From: Streptomyces sp. NBC_01142
GTDB taxonomy: Bacteria > Actinomycetota > Actinomycetes > Streptomycetales > Streptomycetaceae
Assembly: GCF_026341125.1 (NCBI RefSeq)
Contig: NZ_JAPEOR010000002.1
Span: 806,001 to 870,000 of the forward strand
Length of the DNA stretch: 64,000 nt
Reading direction: 5' to 3'
The position numbers and the translations under genes were made by a program. The notes beneath the pieces were generated by a model. It was not told the origin of the DNA and did not search any database. It worked only from the letters and a program-made list of their open reading frames with translations. Each line of letters begins with the position of its first letter. The stretch's first letter is position 1. Below are positions 7,103 to 15,324 of the stretch, one piece after another.

Positions 7103-9797
7103 ACTCCCAGTCCGCCCCCACGCCCACCGAGACGTCCAGCGGCGCGCGCAGGGACACGGCCGACGACATCTCGCGGCGGACCAGCTCCTCCACCTGCTTG
7201 CGCTCTCCCGGGGACAGCTCCAGAACGATTTCGTCGTGCACCTGGAGGAGCAGCCGGGAGGACAGCTTCGCTTCCCGCAGCGCCCGCTCGACGTTCAGCA
7301 TGGCGACCTTGACGATGTCCGCCGCGGTGCCCTGGATGGGGGCGTTGAGCGCCATCCGCTCGGCCGCCTCGCGGCGCTGACGGTTGTCGCTGTTCAGGTC
7401 GGGCAGATAGCGGCGGCGACCCAGCATCGTCTGGGTGTAGCCGGTGGCCCGCGCCTCCACGACGACGCGCTGCAGATAGTCGCGTACGCCGCCGAACCGC
7501 TCGAAGTAGGTGTCCATCAGGCCGCGCGCCTCGGCGGGCTCGATGTTCAGCTGCTGGGAGAGGCCGAACGCCGAGAGGCCGTAGGCCAGTCCGTACGACA
7601 TCGCCTTGATCTTGCGGCGCATCTCGGCGTCGACGGCGGACTTGTCCACGCTGAACACCTGGGAGGCGACGGTGGTGTGCAGATCCTCGCCTGAGGCGAA
7701 CGCCTCCAGCAGGCCCTCGTCCTCCGACAGATGGGCCATCACGCGCAGTTCGATCTGACTGTAGTCGGCGGTCATCAGTGACTCGAAGCCCTCGCCGACG
7801 ACGAAGCCACGGCGGATCGCCCGGCCCTCGTCGGTGCGCACCGGTACGTTCTGCAGGTTCGGGTCGGTGGAGGAGAGCCGGCCGGTCGCCGCCACGATCT
7901 GGCTGAAGCTGGTGTGGATACGGCCGTCCGACGCGATCGTCTTGACCAGGCCCTCGACGGTGACCCGCAGCTTCGCCTGCTCACGGTGGCGCAGCATGAG
8001 GACCGGCAGTTCGTGCTCGGTCTGCGCGGCCAGCCAGGCCAGCGCGTCCGCGTCGGTGGTGTAACCGGTCTTGGTCTTCTTCGTCTTGGGGAGGTTCAGC
8101 TCGCCGAAGAGGACTTCCTGGAGCTGCTTGGGCGAGCCGAGGTTGAACTCGTGGCCGACCGAGGCGTGCGCCTCCTTCACGGCCTGCTGAACGGCGCCCG
8201 CGAACTGCTGCTCCATGGCCTCCAGATGGGGGCGGTCGGCTGCGATGCCGTTCCGCTCCATGCGGGCGAGCAGCTCGGAGGTGGGCAGTTCGACGTCGTG
8301 CAGCAGATCGACGGCGCCGACCTCCTTCAGCCGCTCGGTGAAGGCTTCACCGAGGTCGAGGACCGCGCGGGCCTGGGCCATCAGGGCGTCGGCCTCGGCC
8401 TGCTCGTCCGCGCCGAAGGCGAGCTGGCCATCGGCCGCGGCCGGGGCGAGCTCACGGCCCAGATACTCCACGGAGAGCGCATCCAGCGCAAAGGAGCGGC
8501 GCCCCGGCTTGACCAGGTAGGCGGCGAGCGCGGTGTCCATGGTGACGCCTGCGACGCTCCAGCCGTGCTCGGGGAAGACCCGCATCGCGGCCTTGGCGTT
8601 GTGCATGATCTTCGGCCGGCCGGCGTCGGCGATCCAGGCGGCGAAGGCCTGCTCGTCGGCCTCGTTCAGCTGGGTGGTGTCGAACCAGGCCGCCGGTCCG
8701 GCGGCGGCTGCGAGCGCGACCTCGGTGACGCTGCCGGTGCCGAGCGCCCAGGTGTCGACGGTGGCCACACCGAGCGGCTGCGCGCCGTGCTGCTCCAGCC
8801 AGGGTGCGAGCTCGCCGGTGGACACGACCGCGCCGTCCAGCTCCACGCCGGGGGCGGGCGCCGGGGCCTCGTCCTCCACGGCGCCGGGGTCGACGGCGAG
8901 GAGCCGCTCACGCAGGCTCGGGTTACGGATCTCCAGGACCTCCAGGAACCCCTTCAGCGCGGTCCTGTCGTACGGTGCGCGCTCCAGGTCCGCGACTGCC
9001 TTGGGCAGCTCCACGTCCCGCACCAGCTCGGTGAGGTGGCGGTTGAGCTTGACGGACTCCAGGTGGTCGCGGAGGGCCTGCCCGACCTTGCCCTTGACCT
9101 CGTCGGCGCGCTCCACCAGCTCCGCGAACGAACCGAACTGGGTGATCCACTTCGTGGCGGTCTTCTCACCGACACCGGGGATGCCCGGCAGGTTGTCCGA
9201 CGGATCGCCGCGCAGGGCGGCGAAGTCGGGGTACTGCTGGGGGGTCAGCCCGTACTTCTCCTCGACCTTCGCCGGGGTGAAGCGGGTCAGCTCGGAGACG
9301 CCCTTGGTGGGGTAGAGCACGGTGGTGTGCTCGCTGACCAGCTGGAAGGAGTCCCGGTCACCAGTGACGATCAGCACATCGAAGCCGGCGGCCTCGGCCT
9401 GGGTGGCGAGGGTCGCGATGACGTCGTCCGCCTCGAAACCGTCCACCGCGAACCGCACGGCGTTCATGGTGTCCAGCAGCTCGCCGATCAGCTCGACCTG
9501 ACCCTTGAACTCGTCCGGGGTCTTGGAGCGGTTCGCCTTGTACTCGGGGAAGTCCTGCGAGCGCCACGTCTTGCGGGAGACGTCGAAGGCCACCGCGAAA
9601 TGCGTGGGCGACTCGTCGCGCAGCGTGTTCGCCAGCATCGACGCGAAGCCGTAGATGGCGTTGGTCGGCTGACCGGACGCGGTCGTGAAATTCTCCGCGG
9701 GCAGCGCGAAGAACGCCCGGTACGCCAGGGAATGCCCGTCCATGAGGAGCAGGCGCGGTCGGTTGTCTGCGGTCTTCTTCGATGCCGTCTCAGCCAC
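7089..9797 (-). CDS. polA: DNA polymerase I
   Basis: This 902-aa enzyme fills gaps and removes RNA primers in replication and repair. Its 5'-nuclease domain is intact (LLLMDGHSLAYRAFFAL, FEADDVIATLA, VTGDRDSFQLV, GDPSDNLPGIPGVGEKTA). The middle 3'-exonuclease-like domain lacks the acidic DxE residues, as is usual in actinobacteria, so it probably does not proofread. The polymerase domain has motif A (DYSQIELRV, near 678), motif B (RRKIKAMSYGLAYG, near 732) and motif C (LQVHDEIVLE, near 852). I chose the GTG at 9797 because AGGA lies eight bases before it; a GTG two codons upstream is possible. It is divergent from the fdhF-like gene. Confidence 0.95.
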   Translation of the reverse strand: MAETASKKTADNRPRLLLMDGHSLAYRAFFALPAENFTTASGQPTNAIYGFASMLANTLRDESPTHFAVAFDVSRKTWRSQDFPEYKANRSKTPDEFKGQVELIGELLDTMNAVRFAVDGFEADDVIATLATQAEAAGFDVLIVTGDRDSFQLVSEHTTVLYPTKGVSELTRFTPAKVEEKYGLTPQQYPDFAALRGDPSDNLPGIPGVGEKTATKWITQFGSFAELVERADEVKGKVGQALRDHLESVKLNRHLTELVRDVELPKAVADLERAPYDRTALKGFLEVLEIRNPSLRERLLAVDPGAVEDEAPAPAPGVELDGAVVSTGELAPWLEQHGAQPLGVATVDTWALGTGSVTEVALAAAAGPAAWFDTTQLNEADEQAFAAWIADAGRPKIMHNAKAAMRVFPEHGWSVAGVTMDTALAAYLVKPGRRSFALDALSVEYLGRELAPAAADGQLAFGADEQAEADALMAQARAVLDLGEAFTERLKEVGAVDLLHDVELPTSELLARMERNGIAADRPHLEAMEQQFAGAVQQAVKEAHASVGHEFNLGSPKQLQEVLFGELNLPKTKKTKTGYTTDADALAWLAAQTEHELPVLMLRHREQAKLRVTVEGLVKTIASDGRIHTSFSQIVAATGRLSSTDPNLQNVPVRTDEGRAIRRGFVVGEGFESLMTADYSQIELRVMAHLSEDEGLLEAFASGEDLHTTVASQVFSVDKSAVDAEMRRKIKAMSYGLAYGLSAFGLSQQLNIEPAEARGLMDTYFERFGGVRDYLQRVVVEARATGYTQTMLGRRRYLPDLNSDNRQRREAAERMALNAPIQGTAADIVKVAMLNVERALREAKLSSRLLLQVHDEIVLELSPGERKQVEELVRREMSSAVSLRAPLDVSVGVGADWESAAH

Positions 9798-9802
9798 GTC
9801 CA

Positions 9803-9847
9803 CGATCCTGCCACGTACCACTGACAATCCCGACCGTGGCAGGATCG
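9803..9847. promoter_or_regulatory. 13-bp inverted repeat in the polA / fdhF-like divergent promoter region
   Basis: CGATCCTGCCACG (9803-9815) and CGTGGCAGGATCG (9835-9847) form a perfect inverted repeat with a 19-bp spacer. A second heptamer, TACCACT (9816-9822) and AGTGGTA (9849-9855), is also inverted but lies on the same side of both arms. The left arm includes the polA Shine-Dalgarno. The symmetry between two divergent genes suggests a regulator site or duplicated leader sequence; no matching regulator is known to me. Confidence 0.5.
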
Positions 9848-9885
9848 GAGTGGTACCCGCAGACGCAGGCTCGAGGGAGAGCGCG

Positions 9886-12183
9886 ATGGCCAGCAAACCG
9901 CCCACAGGCGATCCGGTCCAGGACGCCCCGCAGGTCGCGGCCCCGCAGCACGCCGCCGCCGGCCTCTCGGCCATCGGACACACACTGCGTATCGCCCAGC
10001 AGCAGATGGGTGTCCGGCGCACCGCGCAGACACTGCTCAAGGTCAACCAGAAGGACGGCTTCGACTGTCCCGGCTGCGCCTGGCCGGAGGGCGACAAACG
10101 ACACACGGCGGAGTTCTGCGAGAACGGCGCGAAGGCCGTCGCCGAAGAGGCGACACTGCGCCGGGTCACGCCCGAATTCTTTGCCGCGCATCCCGTCGCG
10201 GACCTGGCCTCGCGCAGCGGGTACTGGCTGGGGCAGCAGGGCCGTCTCACCCAGCCGGTGTACCTGCCCGAGGGTGCCGACCGGTACGAGGCGGTGACCT
10301 GGGAGCGTGCCTTCGCGATCATCGCGGCGGAGCTGACCGCGCTGAGCTCGCCCGACGAGGCGCTCTTCTACACCTCGGGGCGCACCAGCAACGAAGCGGC
10401 GTTCCTGCTCCAGCTCTTCGCCCGCGAGTTCGGCACCAACAACCTGCCCGACTGCTCCAACATGTGCCACGAGTCGTCCGGCTCGGCACTCACCGAGACC
10501 CTCGGCGTCGGCAAGGGCAGCGTCTCGCTGGAAGATCTCCACCAGGCGGACCTGATCATCGTCGCCGGGCAGAACCCGGGCACGAACCATCCCCGGATGC
10601 TCTCCGCCCTGGAGGACGCCAAGAAGGCCGGCGCGAAGATCATCTCGGTGAATCCGCTGCCCGAGGCCGGCCTCGAGCGGTTCAAGAACCCGCAGTCCCC
10701 GCGCGGCATGCTCAAGGGCACCGCACTCAACGACCTCTTCCTGCAGATCCGCATCGGCGGCGACCAGGCCCTGTTCCGGCTGCTGAACAAGCTGATCCTG
10801 GCCGAGGCCGACAACGCCTCCGGCGCGGGCTCCGGGGCCGTCGACGAGACGTTCGTACGGGAACACACCCATGGGTTCGAGGAGTTCGCGGCCGCCGCCC
10901 GCGATGCGGACTGGGACGAGACGCTGGCGGCGACCGGACTCGATCGCGCCGAGATCGAGCGGGCTCTGAAGATGATCCTCGCCTCGAAGCGCACGATCGT
11001 GTGCTGGGCGATGGGCCTGACCCAGCACAAACACGCCGTGCCGACCATCCGTGAAGTGGTCAACTTCCTTCTGCTGCGCGGCAACATCGGCCGTCCCGGC
11101 GCCGGCGTCTGCCCCGTGCGCGGCCACTCCAACGTCCAGGGCGACCGCACCATGGGCATCTTCGAGCGCCCCTCCGAGGCCTTCCTTGACGCCCTGGAGA
11201 AGGAGTTCGGCTTTGCGCCGCCCCGCCACCACGGCTTCGACGTCGTACGGTCCATCCGGGCACTGCGCGACGGGGAGGCGAAGGTCTTCTTCGCCATGGG
11301 CGGCAATTTCGTGAGCGCCACCCCCGACACCGAGGTCACCGAGGCCGCGATGCGCCGGGCTCGCCTGACCGTCCATGTGTCGACGAAACTGAACCGCTCG
11401 CACGCCGTCACCGGCACACACGCGCTGATCCTGCCCACCCTCGGCCGCACCGACAAGGACGTACAGGCGGGCGGCAGGCAAGTCGTGACGGTCGAGGACT
11501 CGATGGGGCTGGTGCACGCCTCGCGCGGCAATCTCACCCCGGCAAGCCCTCATCTGCTGTCCGAGCCGGCCATCGTGGCTCGGCTGGCGCGCGCAGTGCT
11601 CGGCCCCGGATCGGCGACACCCTGGGAGGAGTTCGAGAAGGACTACGCGACGATCCGCGACCGCATCGCGCGCGTGGTGCCCGGCTTCGAGGACTTCAAC
11701 ACCAAGATCGCCCGCCCCGGCGGATTCACACTCCCCCACGCCCCGCGCGACGAGCGCCGCTTCCCCACCGCCACCGGCAAGGCCAACTTCACCGCCGCGC
11801 CCGTGGAGTATCCCCGGGTCCCCGCGGGCCGGCTGCTGCTGCAGACACTGCGCTCGCACGATCAGTACAACACCACGATCTACGGACTCGACGACCGCTA
11901 CCGCGGCATCAAGGGCGGCCGCCGGATCGTCATGGTGCACCCCGAGGATGCCCGGGAGCTGGGCCTGGCGGACGGCTCGTACACCGATCTGGTCAGCGAG
12001 TGGAAGGACGGCGTGGAGCGGCGTGCCCCCGGTTTCCGGGTGGTGCACTACCCCACCGCCCGTGGCTGTGCCGCCGCGTACTACCCGGAGACCAATGTGC
12101 TGGTGCCGCTGGACTCCACCGCCGACACCAGCAACACTCCCGCGAGCAAGTCCGTGGTGATCCGCTTCGAGCGCGGGGAATGA
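9886..12183 (+). CDS. FdhF/YdeP-type molybdopterin oxidoreductase
   Basis: This 765-aa protein is a cytoplasmic molybdoenzyme of the formate dehydrogenase-alpha-like (YdeP) family. Recognisable features are DGFDCPGCAWPEG near the N-terminus (possible cluster or metal-binding Cys), SNEAAFLLQLFARE, NNLPDCSNMCHESSG, the MGD-binding segment LIIVAGQNPGTNHPRM, and the C-terminal molydopterin dinucleotide-binding domain starting near LLQTLRSHDQYNTTIYG. No accessory formate dehydrogenase subunits lie nearby, so substrate and electron acceptor are unknown. YdeP homologues are linked to acid resistance in enterics, but that may not apply here. The ATG at 9886 has GAGGGAGA before it. Confidence 0.88.
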   Translation: MASKPPTGDPVQDAPQVAAPQHAAAGLSAIGHTLRIAQQQMGVRRTAQTLLKVNQKDGFDCPGCAWPEGDKRHTAEFCENGAKAVAEEATLRRVTPEFFAAHPVADLASRSGYWLGQQGRLTQPVYLPEGADRYEAVTWERAFAIIAAELTALSSPDEALFYTSGRTSNEAAFLLQLFAREFGTNNLPDCSNMCHESSGSALTETLGVGKGSVSLEDLHQADLIIVAGQNPGTNHPRMLSALEDAKKAGAKIISVNPLPEAGLERFKNPQSPRGMLKGTALNDLFLQIRIGGDQALFRLLNKLILAEADNASGAGSGAVDETFVREHTHGFEEFAAAARDADWDETLAATGLDRAEIERALKMILASKRTIVCWAMGLTQHKHAVPTIREVVNFLLLRGNIGRPGAGVCPVRGHSNVQGDRTMGIFERPSEAFLDALEKEFGFAPPRHHGFDVVRSIRALRDGEAKVFFAMGGNFVSATPDTEVTEAAMRRARLTVHVSTKLNRSHAVTGTHALILPTLGRTDKDVQAGGRQVVTVEDSMGLVHASRGNLTPASPHLLSEPAIVARLARAVLGPGSATPWEEFEKDYATIRDRIARVVPGFEDFNTKIARPGGFTLPHAPRDERRFPTATGKANFTAAPVEYPRVPAGRLLLQTLRSHDQYNTTIYGLDDRYRGIKGGRRIVMVHPEDARELGLADGSYTDLVSEWKDGVERRAPGFRVVHYPTARGCAAAYYPETNVLVPLDSTADTSNTPASKSVVIRFERGE

Positions 12184-12196
12184 GACCACCCGTCTA

Positions 12197-12206
12197 AGCG
12201 TTCGCT
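12197..12206. promoter_or_regulatory. AGCGnnCGCT inverted repeat, possible TetR-type operator
   Basis: AAGCGTTCGCTC (12196-12207) contains AGCG/CGCT arms around TT. This form is common in operators of TetR regulators near acyl-CoA genes. It lies about 65 bp before the thioesterase start, next to GATAAG, which could serve as a -10. This is pattern resemblance only. Confidence 0.3.
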
Positions 12207-12269
12207 CAGGCATCTGATAAGACGGTGTGCACAGCACACAACGAACGCCGACGATCGGAGCCGGGCCCC

Positions 12270-12746
12270 ATGGGCGAGCAGACCACCGTGAAGTTCCCGC
12301 CAGAGGTCATCGAGGAGTACGCCGCACTCGGGGTCGACCTGCCCGCGCTCTTCTCCGCCGGGCATCTGGGCAATCGCATGGGCGTGCAGATCGTCGAGGC
12401 CTCGGCGGAGCGCGTCGTCGCCACGATGCCCGTCGAGGGCAACACCCAGCCGTACGGGCTGCTGCACGGCGGCGCATCCGCCGTGCTGGCCGAGACCCTC
12501 GGCTCCATCGGCGCGATGCTGCACGGCGGGATCACCAAGATCGCCGTTGGTGTGGACCTCAACTGCACCCACCACCGCGGCGTCCGCTCCGGGCTGGTGA
12601 CCGGCGTGGCGACCCCGGTGCACCGTGGCCGCTCCACCGCCACGTACGAGATCGTCATCACCGACGAGCAGGACAAGCGGGTCTGCACGGCCCGGCTGAC
12701 ATGCATGCTGCGCGATGCGCCCGGCGCACCCGGCGCGCCCGCCTGA
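12270..12746 (+). CDS. PaaI-family hotdog thioesterase
   Basis: This 158-aa single-domain hotdog protein probably hydrolyses acyl- or aryl-CoA esters. The family signature is present: the HGG turn in YGLLHGGASAVLAETLGS (residues 66-68), followed by VGVDLNCTHHRGVRSGLVTG. I placed the start at the ATG at 12270 with GGAG about nine bases before it; an in-frame GTG at 12225 would add 15 unconserved-looking residues. The substrate cannot be read from context, since no CoA pathway genes are adjacent. A strong terminator follows directly. Confidence 0.85.
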   Translation: MGEQTTVKFPPEVIEEYAALGVDLPALFSAGHLGNRMGVQIVEASAERVVATMPVEGNTQPYGLLHGGASAVLAETLGSIGAMLHGGITKIAVGVDLNCTHHRGVRSGLVTGVATPVHRGRSTATYEIVITDEQDKRVCTARLTCMLRDAPGAPGAPA

Positions 12747-12766
12747 TCCTTCGCACGGCAACACCG

Positions 12767-12799
12767 ACACCCGAAATGCGTCCGCATTTCGGGTGTTTT
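12767..12799 (+). terminator. intrinsic terminator after the thioesterase gene
   Basis: ACACCCGAAATGCG (12767-12780) pairs with CGCATTTCGGGTGT (12783-12796) and is followed by TTT. The stem is perfect with a very short loop. This is the only terminator in the window with a classic T tract, and it separates the housekeeping genes from the peptide-like cluster. Confidence 0.85.
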
Positions 12800-12894
12800 G
12801 CTGTTCATCGGCGAGAAAGCTGTGGAATGACCGTGCCATTCGGGATGAGCCGGACAGCCCTCCCGCGATTCGCACCTGCGTCCGAGTGAAAGCA

Positions 12895-12924
12895 TTGACA
12901 GGCGTCACCACCGGTGTGCACGAT
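12895..12924 (+). promoter_or_regulatory. sigma-70-like promoter for the S26 peptidase and SARP genes
   Basis: A consensus TTGACA (12895-12900) is followed after 18 bp by CACGAT (12919-12924), a weak -10. Transcription would start near 12931. That excludes the GTG at 12914 as start codon and supports the one at 12965. Confidence 0.45.
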
Positions 12925-12964
12925 CATCCGGACCGGGGGGAATCAGGGAAGGCTGATTGCATCT

Positions 12965-13411
12965 GTGAAGTGGATTCTTGGCGGAGTAATCATCGGGGGA
13001 ATCGGGGTCTTCCTGATCGTGCGCCGCCTGCGCGGACGATTCGTCGTCGTGACGGTCGAAGGTACAAGCATGGCGCCGACGCTCGCCCCCGGTGATCAAG
13101 TCGTGGTGGTGCGCAGGAAAATCGATGCGGTCCGCTCCGGCGACGTGATCGTGCTGCGGCCACCGAAAACCTCGGAGCGCTACGAGTCGGTGAACGACAA
13201 GGCCTGGAACATCAAGCGTGCAGCGGCCCTTCCCGGAGATCCCGTGCCCGACGGAATACCCGGCGGAGAAGGCATCGCGCAGGTACCACCCAGGTCCCTC
13301 GTCGTATTCGGCGACAATTCCGACAGTGTTGATTCCAGGCAGCGCGGATTCTTTCCCGCGGATCAGATCCTGGGCGTAGCGATTCGCATGCTCGGCGGTC
13401 GCACATTGTGA
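12965..13411 (+). CDS. S26 (type I) signal peptidase, compact form
   Basis: This 148-aa membrane-anchored serine protease would remove leader or signal peptides outside the membrane. One N-terminal helix (residues 3-19) is followed by the catalytic serine in VTVEGTSMAPTLAPGD (S35), the general-base lysine in NIKRAAALPGD (K84) and the closing motif FGDNSDSVDSRQRGFFP. It is shorter than housekeeping signal peptidases (usually over 200 aa) and stands alone at the head of a SARP operon. A dedicated substrate is therefore likely, and the AxA-containing small Cys-rich peptide at 18832-19035 is the obvious candidate. The start is uncertain; 12914 is the longer option. Its codon use is less GC-biased than that of its neighbours. 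Confidence 0.85.
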   Translation: MKWILGGVIIGGIGVFLIVRRLRGRFVVVTVEGTSMAPTLAPGDQVVVVRRKIDAVRSGDVIVLRPPKTSERYESVNDKAWNIKRAAALPGDPVPDGIPGGEGIAQVPPRSLVVFGDNSDSVDSRQRGFFPADQILGVAIRMLGGRTL

Positions 13412-13440
13412 ATGACACCGGGGGAAGGCATTCAGAAACG

Positions 13441-15324
13441 ATGGGCATCGAGTTTCGGTCCCTCGGGCCGATGGAGATTTCGACCGGGGCCGGGTCGATT
13501 CATGTCGCCGCGGGCAAGCAACGCACCATCCTGGCCATGCTGCTTACCCACGCGGGGCATGTCGTACCGGTGCACCAGCTCGTGGAGGAGGTATGGGGGG
13601 ACACCCCGCCGCATTCGGCGGTGCCCAATCTCCGTACGTACGTGATGCAGCTACGGCGGCTGCTGCGGCCGCTCGACGATCCCTCCGGCGCCCGCCTGGT
13701 CACCTCCCGTTCCGGCTACGCGCTGAGGCTGGCCGAGGGCGAGTTCGACATCCCGCACTTCGAGGCACTCGCCGCCCGAGGGCGTAACGCCGCGGCCCGC
13801 CAGGAACTCACCGAAGCGGCGGATGCATTCGGCCGGGCCCTCGCGCTGTGGCGCGGAAGTCCCATGGAGGACATCGCCCTCGGACCGACCCTTCGCGGAC
13901 TCACCGCAAGCCTTACCGAACAGTATCTGAGCACGGTCGAGAATTACGCGGACGTCGAGCTCTCGCTGGGCAAGGGAGCGGCTCTGGTCGAGCAATTAAG
14001 ACCGCTGGCCCGAAGATACCCGCTGCGTGAACGCATTCACAGCCGACTGATGATCGCCCTGTACCGAAGCGGTGATACGGCCGCCGCCCTCGCAGCCTTC
14101 GGCCAAGCCCGTAAGGCGCTGCGCGACGAACTGGGAGTGGACCCCGGCCCCGAGCTCTCCCACACACATCAGGCCGTCCTGCGAAGAGCCCCCCACTTAT
14201 TGCCTCCCAGCCTTCCCGGAGAGATGAACATGCTCTCTTCACGGACTTTTTCGGATCCGCCCCGCCAGCTCCCCCGGGAATCGACGGTCTTCGTCGGACG
14301 GGAGCGCGAAATTACACGTGCACACTCTGCCCTGCGCTCGATCGGGCGCAATACGACAGGTGCACCCGTGATCGTTTTCCACGGTTCCAGCGGGCTGGGG
14401 AAGTCCGCTCTGGCTCTGCGCACCGCCCATTCCGTCGCCGACCGGTACCCCGACGGCCAGCTCTATGTGGATCTTCAGGGATACCGGCCGCGGCTGGAGC
14501 CGCTACTGCCGGTCGATGTCCTCGGCAGCTTCCTGCGCGCCCTGGGAATGCCGCGCGACAGTGTTCCCACGACGCCGGCCGAGGCCGCAGCGGGCTACCA
14601 GTCCGTGCTGGCGGGCCGCCGCATCCTGATCGTCGCCGACAACGTCTCCCACCGCAGTCAGGTGATGCCGCTGCTGCCCGCGAGCAGCGACTGCGCCGTA
14701 CTCATCACCAGCAGGAGCATCCTGCCCACGCTGGACGCGGTACGGATCGCGGCGCGCGCGCTGGACGCCACCAACTCCGTACGTGTCCTGGCCCTGTTGA
14801 CCGGTCAGTCGCGGGTGGTCGCGGAACCCCTCGGGGCCACGGAGATCGCCCGCTGGTGCGAGGGCAATCCACTGGCGCTCAGCATCGTCGGCGCCCGCTT
14901 CGCCGGCCGGCCCGACTGGTCGCTCACCGGATTCGCCCAGCGGCTGCGCGATCCGGCACGGCGGCTGGACGAACTACAGATAGCGGACCTCTCCATGCGG
15001 TCCTGCTACGCGGTGAGTTACGCCGATCTGTCACGCGGCGACGATCCGGCACGGCACGCGGCCGCGGATGCGTTCCCCCGGCTGAGCTCCCTCGAATCGC
15101 CCTTTCCCGTGGCACGCGTCACCGAACTGCTCGGCTCCGGGCCGTTGTCGACCGAGCGAGCCCTGGACGAGCTGGTGGCCGTCGGCCTGCTGGAGCCGGT
15201 CGCCCAGGGCCTGTACCGCATGCGCGATCTGGTACGTCTCTACGCCGCCGAGCTCGCGGCAGCGGAGGTGCCGCCACCGCGCGGCGCCTCCGCGGACCTG
15301 GTTCTCACCCGGCCGGCGAGCTGA
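13441..15324 (+). CDS. AfsR/SARP-family transcriptional activator with NB-ARC domain
   Basis: This 627-aa regulator has an OmpR-like winged helix (about residues 1-95: MGIEFRSLGP, HQLVEEVWGDTPP), a BTAD helical domain (about 100-245: RLMIALYRSGDTAAALAAFGQARKAL... RDELGVDPGPEL region) and an NB-ARC ATPase. The ATPase has a P-loop GSSGLGKSAL near 316 and RILIVADNV near 393. The usual C-terminal TPR block is missing. Such proteins activate secondary-metabolite clusters. Two TTA codons (13996-13998 and 14197-14199) predict dependence on the bldA tRNA and thus developmental timing. A GTG at 13408 overlapping the S26 stop is an alternative start. The gene overlaps the convergent ABC gene by 20 bp. 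Confidence 0.9.
   Translation: MGIEFRSLGPMEISTGAGSIHVAAGKQRTILAMLLTHAGHVVPVHQLVEEVWGDTPPHSAVPNLRTYVMQLRRLLRPLDDPSGARLVTSRSGYALRLAEGEFDIPHFEALAARGRNAAARQELTEAADAFGRALALWRGSPMEDIALGPTLRGLTASLTEQYLSTVENYADVELSLGKGAALVEQLRPLARRYPLRERIHSRLMIALYRSGDTAAALAAFGQARKALRDELGVDPGPELSHTHQAVLRRAPHLLPPSLPGEMNMLSSRTFSDPPRQLPRESTVFVGREREITRAHSALRSIGRNTTGAPVIVFHGSSGLGKSALALRTAHSVADRYPDGQLYVDLQGYRPRLEPLLPVDVLGSFLRALGMPRDSVPTTPAEAAAGYQSVLAGRRILIVADNVSHRSQVMPLLPASSDCAVLITSRSILPTLDAVRIAARALDATNSVRVLALLTGQSRVVAEPLGATEIARWCEGNPLALSIVGARFAGRPDWSLTGFAQRLRDPARRLDELQIADLSMRSCYAVSYADLSRGDDPARHAAADAFPRLSSLESPFPVARVTELLGSGPLSTERALDELVAVGLLEPVAQGLYRMRDLVRLYAAELAAAEVPPPRGASADLVLTRPAS

Noticed and set aside
7914..9824. Long plus-strand open frames antisense to polA
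   Set aside because: They result from high GC and lack of stop codons, have poor composition and no ribosome binding site, and polA is unmistakable on the other strand. The same holds for long frames antisense to pyk, livM, pepN, the nucleotidase and the ankyrin gene.
12914..12964. Upstream GTG (12914) as start of the S26 peptidase
   Set aside because: It lies within the promoter suggested by TTGACA at 12895 and adds residues before the membrane helix that do not look like signal-peptidase sequence.
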